From an uncultured Flavobacteriales bacterium (GTDB lineage: Bacteria; Bacteroidota; Bacteroidia; Flavobacteriales_G; Salibacteraceae), in NCBI GenBank assembly GCA_913062955.1, contig CAJXZP010000013.1, forward strand, positions 1-64,000: DNA of 64,000 nucleotides, given 5' to 3'. The position numbers and the translations under genes are program-made. Positions 18,293 through 27,900 of this stretch are shown in pieces. Under the pieces are notes generated by a model. It saw only the letters and a list, made by a program, of their open reading frames with translations. It had not been told where the DNA came from and searched no databases. How positions within the stretch are numbered: position 1 is the stretch's first letter; every line of letters begins with the position of its first letter.

Positions 18293-21055
18293 ATGAAATC
18301 CTTAATTTACAACGCTTGCGTTTGGATGTCAATGACCCTAGTCGTGTTGAATGCCACATCCCAAGAAATCGAAGTCCCTTTTTTAAGCAATGATGCCGTA
18401 AGTACTGCGCATTTCTATTACCCCAATCAAGGGCAGATAGCCGATGATGGCGGACAGCTTCATCCGGAGATTTTGTTTCATACCGAAATGACGAACCCAG
18501 CATATTTCTTCCAAGACAATAAACTGAGTTTTGTCACCCTAAAATTAGATTCCATTGAACCGGATACCAACTTTAGAATTGATATGGAGTTTTATCACTC
18601 GGCACCTCCAGTTCTTAGTTCTAATGAAAGCGTAGTAGAACTTGTCGCTCTAAACGAACGGTCCGGACATTTTAATTATTACCTACCACACTGTGCTACG
18701 GGTATTGAAGGTGTGAATGGTTATGAACGTCTTATTTATAAGGATGCTTATACCCACATTGATGTAGAGTTTACCAGTAATGTTGCAGGACTAAAAGCCA
18801 GATTTGTGGTACGCCCGGGCGGAAACCCTAGCGATATCCTGTTAAAATTCACAGGCCAACATGGCATAGTAGAAAAATTGAATGGGGATCTAGAAATGTT
18901 TTTGGGGAATTGGAAAATGGAATTTAAACAAGCGTATGCCTATCAAACCGATAGTGGGGAAGCCACATTGGTAAATTGGCTGCCTATTTGGAACCATGAC
19001 GGTAACGGAATTGTGTCCATTGCAACGGGTGCTTACAATTCCGACTTACCCTTAGTTATCGAAATGGGTGGGCCTGCACAAGCAGTATCCCAAGCATCCA
19101 GTTTACCTCCTTATTGGGGGACTTACTACGGTGGTATGGGTATGGATGAAACCAAAGGATTCGATACAGATCTAGATGGAAACCTATATACCCTAACCAA
19201 TGTGAAAGGTAGTGGAGCTACGTTTCCCGCATACATTGGAGTGTCATATCCAAATAATTTGACTTTTAATGTCTTGGTTTCAAAATTTGATGGACACGAG
19301 GCATTAAAATTCGCAACCTATTATGGGGGTACGATGGATGATAACGGAATGGCTTTAGCTTATCATGAAATTCCGGATGGGGTGGGAAATATTTTTATTG
19401 GTGGGTATACAGAAAGTGACAATTTGCAATACGGACAAGGTACCTCTGCATATAATCAAGGGAAGCAACAGGGGATTGATGGTCTGTTATTGAAGTTTGA
19501 TGCACAATTGGGGAGTCGAAAATGGGTGTCCTATTTTGGAGGGAATGGGAATGAGTTTATTATGGATCTAGTAGCAACCACGCAAGAGTTGTATGTATGT
19601 GGGGTAACTTCTTCTACAAATGCGGGGAATTGTACGGGAATTGCAAGCGGTTTTCCTGTTTGTAATAGTTTGGGGAATAGCTACTATCAGCCTGCTTCAC
19701 AAGGAGGAAAAGAGGCGTTTGTAGCGCAGTTAAATGTAAATCCCTTAAGCTCTACCTCATTAGAATGGAGTACTTTTTTTGGGGGTAATAATGCAGATAG
19801 AGCGTATTCTATTGCGTATGACTTCGATAATGTGACGCAAACTACTGAAATTTATGTTGCAGGAAAAACCACAACCAGTAAAGTCGAAAGCTCTTTTGGA
19901 TCACCCCTTAGTTCAAATGCTCAGGGTAGTTTTCCGTTAGCAAACCCAATCGGAGGAGCGTATTTTCAGTCCGTATTAGGAGCCACATCGAGTACCCTTG
20001 CTGCAGATGCGTTTATTGCAAAATTCAATAATCAACGCCAATTGGTTTGGTCCTCTTTTTTTGGAGGGGATGAAGATGACCAATTTTCGGATATCGCCAT
20101 AAATACAAATGGGGTGACTGTAGTTGGTTATACCGAGTCTTTAACAGAAAACTCCGGTAATTGTACCGCAAATTCCAATGGAAAAATCCCTAAATGTTCC
20201 ACGATGCCCAATGGTTATTTAGCATCCAATCAAGGAATGCGAGATGTTTTAATTACGCAATTTTCTACAAATGGTGTTTTAAATTGGTCTACCTGTTATG
20301 GCGGAACAGGCCAAGAGGCCCATTACGGTTTGGTAAAGTGTGTTTCCGATAGGGAGGATAATATTTATGTGACCGCTAATTCGTTTCCTTTAACGGGGAG
20401 TTATAATATGAGTACCTACGATCCAGGGGCAATATACTTCCAATACGATAATCAACATTTATCGGAAGGAGGTTACGGGTCAGATAATGTGTTGCTGATG
20501 TTTGATGAATACAATAGTAGATTGTGGGCGACCTATTTTGGGGGTGGGTGTTCTGGGTGTACCACCAACCAAGGGGATGAATTTGTAGCCGCTTTGACGG
20601 TGTTTAATTCGGAGTGGGTTTATTTTGGAGGGTTTTCGAGAAGTTTATCAACCCCGCGTCATCAATCCTGGTCGGGCGCTTATTTTGATGATCAACATGG
20701 GTCTATAAACTCAAATTTCCGTGAGAATGATGGCTATATAACCAAACTAAATGTACATGATTTAGCCTTGTTTTTAAACGACTTGACAAATTATGGGCGT
20801 GCCACCTATTTAAAAGGATATCCTAATCCTGCTAGTAGTGAGTTGACTATTAGGATGCCAAATACGGAGTCTATAGAGGTAAATCTAGTGATTTACAATT
20901 CTATTGGGGAGGAGGTGCACCGATTAACAACGCATACAGATGGAAATATTTTAAAATTGAATATTAATTCATTAACAAGTGGATGGTATTTTATTAAAAT
21001 TAAGGTGCAAGATGAAGATCCAGAAAATTATGTATACTCTTTTGTTAAACAATAA
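18293..21055 (+). CDS. T9SS-secreted surface protein with SBBP-type beta-propeller repeats
   Basis: A secreted protein of about 920 residues. The signal peptide is at residues 1-24 (ATSQ cleavage region). An N-terminal domain begins with FYYPNQGQIADDGGQLHPEI, which I recall from large SBBP-repeat cell-surface proteins. Repeated blades follow with WGTYYGGMGMDETKG, KFATYYGGTMDDNGMA, WVSYFGGNGNEF, WSTFFGGNNADRAYS, WSSFFGGDEDDQ and WSTCYGGTGQEAHYG. The last 80 residues form a type A C-terminal sorting domain (GYPNPASSELTI... YVYSFVKQ). Upstream in-frame ATGs at 18221 and 18284 would put charged residues before the signal peptide, so 18293 is preferred. Function unknown; surface location is inferred from the sorting domain. 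Confidence 0.85.
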   Translation: MKSLIYNACVWMSMTLVVLNATSQEIEVPFLSNDAVSTAHFYYPNQGQIADDGGQLHPEILFHTEMTNPAYFFQDNKLSFVTLKLDSIEPDTNFRIDMEFYHSAPPVLSSNESVVELVALNERSGHFNYYLPHCATGIEGVNGYERLIYKDAYTHIDVEFTSNVAGLKARFVVRPGGNPSDILLKFTGQHGIVEKLNGDLEMFLGNWKMEFKQAYAYQTDSGEATLVNWLPIWNHDGNGIVSIATGAYNSDLPLVIEMGGPAQAVSQASSLPPYWGTYYGGMGMDETKGFDTDLDGNLYTLTNVKGSGATFPAYIGVSYPNNLTFNVLVSKFDGHEALKFATYYGGTMDDNGMALAYHEIPDGVGNIFIGGYTESDNLQYGQGTSAYNQGKQQGIDGLLLKFDAQLGSRKWVSYFGGNGNEFIMDLVATTQELYVCGVTSSTNAGNCTGIASGFPVCNSLGNSYYQPASQGGKEAFVAQLNVNPLSSTSLEWSTFFGGNNADRAYSIAYDFDNVTQTTEIYVAGKTTTSKVESSFGSPLSSNAQGSFPLANPIGGAYFQSVLGATSSTLAADAFIAKFNNQRQLVWSSFFGGDEDDQFSDIAINTNGVTVVGYTESLTENSGNCTANSNGKIPKCSTMPNGYLASNQGMRDVLITQFSTNGVLNWSTCYGGTGQEAHYGLVKCVSDREDNIYVTANSFPLTGSYNMSTYDPGAIYFQYDNQHLSEGGYGSDNVLLMFDEYNSRLWATYFGGGCSGCTTNQGDEFVAALTVFNSEWVYFGGFSRSLSTPRHQSWSGAYFDDQHGSINSNFRENDGYITKLNVHDLALFLNDLTNYGRATYLKGYPNPASSELTIRMPNTESIEVNLVIYNSIGEEVHRLTTHTDGNILKLNINSLTSGWYFIKIKVQDEDPENYVYSFVKQ

Positions 21056-22457
21056 ATGGACCAAACAGGTACTGATCTGTAGTATCAGTTTTCTATTATT
21101 TCATTCCTCTCTTTTTTCGCAAAAATGGGAAGGTTTGGGATTAGGAGATATTGGATTGGCCTATTTTAACCATTTGTCGGTAGATTCCGCTCAGGATAAA
21201 TTGATTCTTGGGGCTACTGGCCATTTAAGCCATATTAATGGGGTCTCTTCCTGCTCTTTACTAAAATGGACTCCTGAAAATGGGGTGGAAATTCTTTTCC
21301 CCCATAATCCATCAATTATGGGTTTGGCTTCTATTCATGATGTGTTGTTTTCAAACGACTCTATGATTGTAGTGGGTGATAATGGTATGGCCGTATTTAA
21401 AAACGGCCAATGGATTTTTAATTATGTGAATCAGAATTATGCCTTCGTAGAAATTATTCCGTTCAATAATCATTATTTGATTGCCACTAGTTATGGCTAT
21501 TTCCATCCTTTAAAAAAAAATCCCTTGCTTTTGGAATGGGATGGAGGTACCACGTTTACAGAATTTGAAAATATAAGTTCACATGCAGAACCAACAGCGG
21601 GCGTTTTTACCCTTAGTAAATACCAAAATCATTTATACGTTGGAGGCAGTGCTAGAAAAAGCTCTGGAGGGGTAATGAATGATATGATGATGTTTGACGG
21701 GAATAATTGGGTAGATAAAGATGGTTGGATAACTAATATCACAAATTTGGGAGGCGTCAATGACATGATAGTGTACAAGGGTGATTTATACATAGGGGGT
21801 ATGTTTTATCAAAGTAACCATAGTCAAGAAAACTTAATAGCGCGATGGGATGGTCAAAACTGGAAAAATGTAGGAGGTGGTTTTGGTTGGGGATTTGGTC
21901 CGGGATCAGAAACCATTGATGTCATGCATGTACATGATGGGTATTTGTATGTAGCTGGGCAATTTAATAGAGCAGGTGGGACCCCTGCAAATTCAATAGC
22001 CCGTTGGGATGGTAAGGAATGGTGTGGATGTGGCTCTATCATTGATGGTCAAATAACGGCCATGACTACCTATAGAGATACCCTGTATATAGGAGGAGGG
22101 TTTAATACTATAGATGGAGATAGTATAGCGAAAATAGCCCGTTTTATAGGTTCCGATTTTGCAGATACCTGTGGTTCCACAACGGTCGGGATCAAAACCA
22201 TGGCCGAGGAAAGACTTCAAATAGTTGGTTACCCTAACCCAGCGGATAATACGCTTCATTTAGGGCTACCCGAATTAAGAAATCAAGAGCTCGAAGTATT
22301 TATTTACAGCAGCACGGGACAAATGGTGTTTCAGGAAAAGATGTACCTCCAAGATGCTAAGTTAGTATTAAACATATCGCAGCTTCCAAGTGGAATGTAC
22401 TTTGGTGAGATCCTTTCAAATACAAATAATTATGTGTACTCTTTTGTTAAACAATAG
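21030..22457 (+). CDS. T9SS-secreted protein, probable beta-propeller
   Basis: A secreted protein of about 475 residues. A hydrophobic signal segment (VLICSISFLLFHSSLFSQ) is followed by repeated units built on DGNNWVD, WDGQNWKNVGGGF, YLYVAGQFNRAGGTPANSIARWDGKEW and TLYIGGGFNTIDGDSIAKIAR, a kelch-like or galactose-oxidase-like propeller pattern. A type A sorting domain ends it (GYPNPADNTLHL... YVYSFVKQ). The start is uncertain. ATGs at 20979, 21012 and 21030 all lie inside the 3' end of the preceding gene; I choose 21030 because it gives the shortest n-region, overlapping by 26 nt. The C-terminal 8 residues match those of the upstream gene exactly. Confidence 0.78.
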   Translation: MYTLLLNNKWTKQVLICSISFLLFHSSLFSQKWEGLGLGDIGLAYFNHLSVDSAQDKLILGATGHLSHINGVSSCSLLKWTPENGVEILFPHNPSIMGLASIHDVLFSNDSMIVVGDNGMAVFKNGQWIFNYVNQNYAFVEIIPFNNHYLIATSYGYFHPLKKNPLLLEWDGGTTFTEFENISSHAEPTAGVFTLSKYQNHLYVGGSARKSSGGVMNDMMMFDGNNWVDKDGWITNITNLGGVNDMIVYKGDLYIGGMFYQSNHSQENLIARWDGQNWKNVGGGFGWGFGPGSETIDVMHVHDGYLYVAGQFNRAGGTPANSIARWDGKEWCGCGSIIDGQITAMTTYRDTLYIGGGFNTIDGDSIAKIARFIGSDFADTCGSTTVGIKTMAEERLQIVGYPNPADNTLHLGLPELRNQELEVFIYSSTGQMVFQEKMYLQDAKLVLNISQLPSGMYFGEILSNTNNYVYSFVKQ

Positions 22458-22567
22458 GCGTCCAAAGTCATAAAAAGTCTGGGTCAAATTCCATAATCCT
22501 TCGTCCTTCGTCCATCATCTCAAATTCTTTCCTCCATTATCCTATGCCAACAGCCAACAGCCAATAG

Positions 22568-22593
22568 CCAAAGTCCATAATCAGTAATCCATT
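22568..22593 (+). repeat. 26-bp direct repeat, copy 1
   Basis: The sequence starting CCAAAGTCCATAATCAGTAA and ending TCCATT is repeated without change at 22740-22765. Both copies are followed by a variant of CATCATCTTT. Confidence 0.85.
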
Positions 22594-22613
22594 TTCCATC
22601 ATCTTTCATCTAT

Positions 22614-22726
22614 AGTTTCCAACTCCAACCTCGCCAAGGGTAATGAGCCAAGGCAAAGGCTTTAATTATTTGTTGAATAATAATTGTCTTGTCCAGAAAA
22701 GTCTGGCCTAAGCCTTAGCCTAGAGC
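22614..22726 (+). repeat. Approximately 110-bp dispersed repeat, copy A
   Basis: Begins AGTTTCC and ends CCTAGAGC. It contains a 39-bp core at 22646-22684 (starts AGCCAAGGCAAAGGC, ends AATAATAAT) identical to 23691-23729 of copy B. The flanks of the core match with scattered differences and small indels. No coding capacity is apparent. Confidence 0.85.
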
Positions 22727-22739
22727 CAACAGCCATTAT

Positions 22740-22765
22740 CCAAAGTCCATAATCAGTAATCCATT
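22740..22765 (+). repeat. 26-bp direct repeat, copy 2
   Basis: Exact second copy of the sequence at 22568-22593, 172 bp downstream, placed on the other side of the 110-bp repeat copy A. A shortened relative (CCAAAGTCGATCATC) occurs at 23641 after the next gene. Confidence 0.85.
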
Positions 22766-22916
22766 GTCGATCATCTTTACTCCATCGTCTAAAAGCAAGA
22801 ATTACATGAGTTTTTTCAAAAAGAAGGCTGCATAGTTTGCTAAATAGTAAAGTGTGCCTCTGGAATTTGTTACATTTGGTGAATTATTTATTGGTCCTTT
22901 TTATTAATATCCTACT

Positions 22917-23618
22917 ATGAAATCCAGAATTATTTTTTCGTTGCTTTGTTTTATCATTTTTGGCCAAATAGCTTATTCGCAACCCGGTAGGTTTCAATTA
23001 GGAGTTCTAGGGGGACCAAATATTTCCTCCTATACAGGATCCGATCCATATGTGGAATATTCCGCTGTAATTGGATACTCACTAGCTTCAACAGTGCAAT
23101 ACAATTTTTCCGCAAAATTTTCCTTGGTTTCCGGCTTGGGGTATGATAAAAAAGGAAATAAATCGAGTGTCAAAAGTCAATTCAGGGATTGGTATGGAGA
23201 TACGGAACTTCAAACAGATGTAAGTTATATGACGCTACCCTTAATGTTAAGGTATTCCTTTGGTAAAGGAAAGTTAAAGGGGTTCGCCAATCTGGGTGGG
23301 TACTTAGGTTTTTTATTAAAGACCAAATGGTATGAATACGAAGCGGATCCAAATAGTGGGCAAGTGGCTAAGAACGAGAAGAAATTTGAACAGATGGATC
23401 TTGGAGTTTCTTTAGGTCTTGGATTAGGATATTCCATTACAAAAAGACTTAACCTAACCTTTGAAATTAGAGATAGTTATGGGGTGTATTATTTAAATAC
23501 AAAATCAACGGGCTATTACTACCCAAATCAGAAAACAAAAATGCCTAAAAGTGAATTAAACTCGATAAACTTTTTGATTGGGCTTAATATGAAAATGGGC
23601 TCTCTGAAATCAAAATAA
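22917..23618 (+). CDS. Outer-membrane beta-barrel protein (PorT/OmpW-like fold class)
   Basis: A 233-residue protein with a signal peptide (MKSRIIFSLLCFIIFGQIAYSQ, cleavage near 22). Amphipathic strands follow, starting FQLGVLGGPNISSYTG, with VGLGYD-type turns such as LVSGLGYDKKGNKSS and LGLGLGYSITKRLNLTFEIR. The pattern matches the outer-membrane beta-barrel families of Bacteroidota annotated as porin-family or PorT-like proteins. No ligand or partner can be inferred. It lies between two copies of a dispersed repeat and is followed by a shared bidirectional terminator. Confidence 0.8.
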   Translation: MKSRIIFSLLCFIIFGQIAYSQPGRFQLGVLGGPNISSYTGSDPYVEYSAVIGYSLASTVQYNFSAKFSLVSGLGYDKKGNKSSVKSQFRDWYGDTELQTDVSYMTLPLMLRYSFGKGKLKGFANLGGYLGFLLKTKWYEYEADPNSGQVAKNEKKFEQMDLGVSLGLGLGYSITKRLNLTFEIRDSYGVYYLNTKSTGYYYPNQKTKMPKSELNSINFLIGLNMKMGSLKSK

Positions 23619-23665
23619 TTACGTGGTAAAAGCCCTTCATCCAAAGTCGATCATCTATCATCTCA

Positions 23666-23771
23666 AGTTTCCACCTCTTCTAAGGCAATAAGCCAAGGCA
23701 AAGGCTTTAATTATTTGTTGAATAATAATGGTCTTGTCCAGAACAGTTTGGCCTAAGTATTAACCTAGAGC
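23666..23771 (+). repeat. Approximately 110-bp dispersed repeat, copy B
   Basis: Second copy of the element at 22614-22726 in the same orientation, starting 48 bp after the outer-membrane protein gene. The core at 23691-23729 is identical; the first 20 bp and the region after the core differ at scattered positions. Confidence 0.85.
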
Positions 23772-23843
23772 TTTGGCGAATTTTAGAATAGAACCCCAAA
23801 TTTGTTCATCCATTATCCTTAATCCAATCCAAAGGTTTAAACC

Positions 23844-23878
23844 AAAAGCCCCGAGCACTAATGTGACTCGGGGCTTTT
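23844..23878. terminator. Bidirectional rho-independent terminator
   Basis: AAAAGCCCCGAG at 23844-23855 pairs with CTCGGGGCTTTT at 23867-23878, a 12-bp perfect stem with A and T flanks. It sits between a plus-strand gene ending at 23618 and a minus-strand gene ending at 23896, so it can serve both. The hairpin is almost the reverse complement of the ftsZ terminator. Confidence 0.9.
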
Positions 23879-23895
23879 GACTTTTGGTACTCCAA

Positions 23896-24783
23896 CTAGT
23901 TCCATTGCACCTTCACCCCGAAGCCATGCTGCCAGGCAACCGTAGTATGGGTGTTTAGTTCAGGGATAGATACCATATCTAAACTAGGTCGCATTTCGTA
24001 AAACAAATGCACCCGTTGCCAAAATTCATTTTTGTTAGCCATTCTAAAATCTAATCCCATCGGGATGTAAGCAGAATAGGCTAAACTCGTTTTGTTTTTG
24101 ATGGTTTCTGATTCGTATTCACCCTCGTGGTAACTATCGTTACTGATGTAAAGGGTGCTTTGGTCATCGTTTGGACCGATACTGTGACTTTGATAATAAT
24201 TTATGTTGGTCTGACTAGAAATAGAAGCCCCAAAGGTAGCTCCAAATCCCGCATAGAAATTCCATCGAGCTTTTGGGTTTGTTCTATAGATGACAGAAGC
24301 ATCTAGTCGTACAAATTGTGACGTATAATCCATGTAATATTCCGTATTCGAAATAGAATCTACCGCTGTTCTTTCACCCGTTTTAACAGAAACCAAGGTA
24401 TCGTAGGCAAAACGCTCCTCTTTATAGGCGCTATTATTCATGGAGCTGTTGTAGTTATAACTCACTCCGACTCTAAGAATGGGGTTGGGTCTATAATCGG
24501 CTCCAGATTTATCTCTGAATTTAAAACTTAATAAAACCGCTGTTCCTACCGAACCAGAGGATACATGGTAATTACTGGAATTGAATCCGCTCAATTCATC
24601 GGGCAATAAACTGGAATTTGGAGCCAGTTTTCGAAAGTCATCTATCGTACTAATACTCCCCGTACCAATACTGCCAAATGGCATGAGGGAAAAACTAGTC
24701 GTTTGTATTTTTTTTACCTTGTCTTGGGCTATTAGGCTCATTGGAAGCAAAAGACCAAGAGCTATTAATGTTTTGAATTTCAT
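23896..24783 (-). CDS. Probable outer-membrane beta-barrel protein, function unknown
   Basis: A 296-residue protein with a signal peptide (MKFKTLIALGLLLPMSLIAQ). A run of amphipathic strands follows (PILRVGVSYNYNSS, WNFYAGFGATFGASISS, AYIPMGLDFRMANKN, WQHGFGVKVQWN), ending in an aromatic-rich strand as outer-membrane barrels do. The open frame extends 60 codons further upstream, across the promoter of the divergent gene, but the ATG at 24783 starts the signal peptide exactly. I do not recognise a characterised family. It is divergent from the large outer-membrane protein gene at 24951. Confidence 0.72.
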   Translation of the reverse strand: MKFKTLIALGLLLPMSLIAQDKVKKIQTTSFSLMPFGSIGTGSISTIDDFRKLAPNSSLLPDELSGFNSSNYHVSSGSVGTAVLLSFKFRDKSGADYRPNPILRVGVSYNYNSSMNNSAYKEERFAYDTLVSVKTGERTAVDSISNTEYYMDYTSQFVRLDASVIYRTNPKARWNFYAGFGATFGASISSQTNINYYQSHSIGPNDDQSTLYISNDSYHEGEYESETIKNKTSLAYSAYIPMGLDFRMANKNEFWQRVHLFYEMRPSLDMVSIPELNTHTTVAWQHGFGVKVQWN

Positions 24784-24886
24784 AAGTTGTTTTAAGTTCC
24801 CCCAAAAACGGAGGGGTGCGGAGCGTATTGTGTTAACCGAAGATAAACTTTTACTTGAAAAGGCAAATAATAACTGCTTTGTTACG

Positions 24887-24943
24887 TTTATCGCGAAGCG
24901 ATAAAAATTATTTTCGTGACAGTTATACCGTTTCAGAGACGGT
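24887..24943 (+). promoter_or_regulatory. Two inverted repeats in the leader of the large outer-membrane protein gene
   Basis: TTTATCGC at 24887-24894 and GCGATAAA at 24898-24905 are perfect 8-bp arms around GAA. ACCGTTTC at 24927-24934 and GAGACGGT at 24936-24943 are near-perfect arms around one base, ending 7 nt before the ATG at 24951. They may be RNA hairpins in the leader or protein-binding sites. No function is known. Confidence 0.5.
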
Positions 24944-24950
24944 GAGTAAA

Positions 24951-27900
24951 ATGAAGCAATCACTTGTAGTCATAGCATTTTTGGTTTCTGCGATTTCCTC
25001 TTGGGCGCAGTTAAAAAGCAATGCCCATTTAAAAAATATTTCGACTCAGAGTGATACCGTATTTTTTGATTCTTTATCCGTAGACCCCAATACGTTTCTA
25101 ATGCCCGGGATCGACTCTTCCGCTTATGGAGTGAGCTTTTCGGAAGGCTATTTAATATGGTATAATGCACCTACGGCAGATAGCGTTCAAATTAGTTATC
25201 GAACCTGGCCTTTAAATATTACCAAGCCCGTATCTAATAAATCAACCCTGGTTTTCCGACCCGATTTTAAGGGAAGTGTGAATCCGTTTAAATACACCGG
25301 TAGCGATACCCAACCCATGATGTTTTCTACTGGGAAATTGGATAAATCAGGTAGTATTTCCAGAGGAGTACTTTTTGGGAATAATCAAAACCTAGGAATC
25401 AACTCCAATTTGAATTTGCAATTGGCCGGGGAGTTGACCAATAACGTGAAAATAAAAGCGGTTATTTCGGATGATAATATACCGGTACAACCCGATGGGA
25501 ACACCCAGTTGTTGCAAGATTTTGATCAAGTGTATATCCAATTGTATAATGACGATTGGAAACTGGTAGCCGGTGATTTTCGAATTCAAAAGCCGCAAAG
25601 TCATTTTATGCAATTTGATAAACGATTACGAGGAGGAGGCTTCGCTGCCCGGTTTAAGGTGAGCCCAAATGTGAAAAACACACTATCCGTAAATGCCGCT
25701 TTAAGTCGGGGTAAATTCTCACGAAATATTATTCAAGGTGTGGAAGGTAATCAAGGGCCTTATCGGGTTACAGGAGCCGAGAATGAGGCGTATATCATTA
25801 TTTTATCCGGTACAGAGGAAGTGTTTATTGATGGTCAGAAAATGATTCGGGGTCAAGAGAACGATTATGTCATTGATTACAATAATGCACAAGTGACTTT
25901 TACAGCGAATCAACCGATCAATAAGGATAAACGAATTGTGATCGAATTCCAGTACAGTGCCCAAGCATATAGCCGTTCGTTATTTCAAATTTCGGATAAT
26001 ATTAAAACGGAAAAGTTGAATTTGAATTTCCATGTGTATTCCGAACAAGACAATAAAAACCAACCCTTGTTACAGGATCTAACCCGCAATAATATCGCTT
26101 TACTAGAAACCATAGGCGATGATATTAATAGTGCTATTGTACCAGCCATAAATGAAACGGAATTTTCATCCGATAGAGTGATGTACAAAGCCGTGATTGA
26201 TTCTTCTAGTAGCGATACCGTTTTTGTGTATTCTACTTCACCCGATTCTGCTCGTTATCAGTTGCGTTTTTCTAATGTGGGTATTGGCTTTGGCAATTAT
26301 GTGGAAATTTCGAGCGAAGCCAATGGTCGAGTATTTGAATATATTGCTCCTATTAACGGGGTTTCGCAAGGGAATTATTTACCCGTTATTGTTTTAATTA
26401 CCCCCAAAAGAAAACAGATGTATACCATTGGAGGGGATTATAAATTGAACCGTACCACCACCTTATTATTTGAAGGGGTGATGACCAATAACGATGTGAA
26501 TACGTTTTCGAGTATAGGGAATCAAAATGATTTGGGTGGTGGGTTTAGGGTGGGATTCGAAAATCGGAAACAAATTACAAATGATACGGTTGCTCCTTGG
26601 GTTATGAAGGCTAAAGTGACCTACGAAAATCGTAGTGATAATTTTGAAGTCGTTCAACGGTACCGATCAGTGGAGTTTGACCGTAATTGGAATATCCGTG
26701 GACAGACCTTAACAGGAATGCAACAAATTCCTACGGCCGAAATTGGTTTCACAAAGAAAAAACTGGGTACCATGAGTTACCAGTTCAAATCCTTTTTGTC
26801 AGGAAAATCGTATCAAGGTATGCGACATCAATTAATGACGGATTTGGATAATCAAAATTATACGGCCCAATTTACAGGGAGTTATTTGGCATCCAAAGGG
26901 GGATTGGGTGAGTCTAAATTTATTCGCCAAAAGGGGCTGTTGCAAAAAAAATACACCCACATTAATATTGGATTTCGGGACGATTACGAATATAACTTGC
27001 GTACCGAACCGGCTGCTGATACCTTGTCTGGAACGAGTTATCAATTCTTAGAATGGGAAGCTTTTATTACGAATGGAGATAGTGCCAAAAATAAATTTCG
27101 ATTAGGGTATATGAATCGTTTCAATGAAAAGGCGAATAAGGATAAATTGGAACGATCCACTTTAGCGCAAGCCATTAACGGAAATCTAAAGTTGCTATCC
27201 AATAGAAAGGCTCAATTGCAATTAAGTTCGCAATACCGAGTATTGGAGGTAATGAATAACGCACTTTATACCGGTGATCCAGAACAGAATTTAACCAATA
27301 GAATTGATTACAGTTTGCGTTTACTTAAAGGCGCTTTGACCCTGTCTTCTTTTTATGAAATTGGTTCGGGATTAACCGAAGAGCAAGCCTATATATATGT
27401 AGAAGTTCCAGCGGGTACCGGAGTGTATACTTGGGTAGATTATAACGGTAATGGGGTAGTGGAACAAGATGAGTTTCAGGTAGCTGTTTTTCAAGATCAA
27501 GCCAATTATGTTCGGGTTTTAACACAGACCAACAACTTTGAAAAAATATATAGAACACAGTTTAATCAAACCGCTTTTTTACGTCCGGTGGCGGTATGGA
27601 AAGGAAAGAAAGGATTTCGAAAGATCGTAAGTAAATTCTCAGATCAATTTGCGTATCGAATAGATCGAAAAACCGATGATAATTCCGTGAAGAACTGGAT
27701 TGATCCATTTGCAACCCATTTGGCCGATAGTACCATTCGAGTATTGAATTCTTCTTTGCGGAATACCGTATATTTAAATCGGGCCAATCGCACCTGGTCT
27801 ATGGATTATACTTACCAGTCGGTAAATTCAAAGATTCTTCAAACCAATGGTTTGTTAGGGACTTCCGATACCTATAATCAAGTCAATTTCAGGTACAATA

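Larger units (their letters stand above)
22458..22916. other. 459-bp intergenic region rich in dispersed repeats
   Basis: No open frame of note. The segment is built from short recurring words (CCAACAGCCA, TCCATCATCT, CCATAATC), two exact copies of a 26-bp sequence, and one copy of a roughly 110-bp element that recurs downstream of the next gene. The final 60 bp before 22917 are AT-rich and probably hold the promoter of the outer-membrane protein gene. Confidence 0.7.

Noticed and set aside
20979-21055. A possible frameshift joining the two T9SS genes at 18293 and 21030
   Set aside because: The first gene ends in a complete sorting domain and the second has its own signal segment and sorting domain, so they are separate genes.
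22458-22916. Possible CRISPR array
   Set aside because: The repeats are of different lengths and unevenly spaced, there are no unique spacers of constant size, and no cas genes are present.
24784-24963. N-terminal extensions of the two divergent outer-membrane genes overlapping each other
   Set aside because: Both extended frames precede perfect signal peptides; the shared region is better read as promoter and leader.
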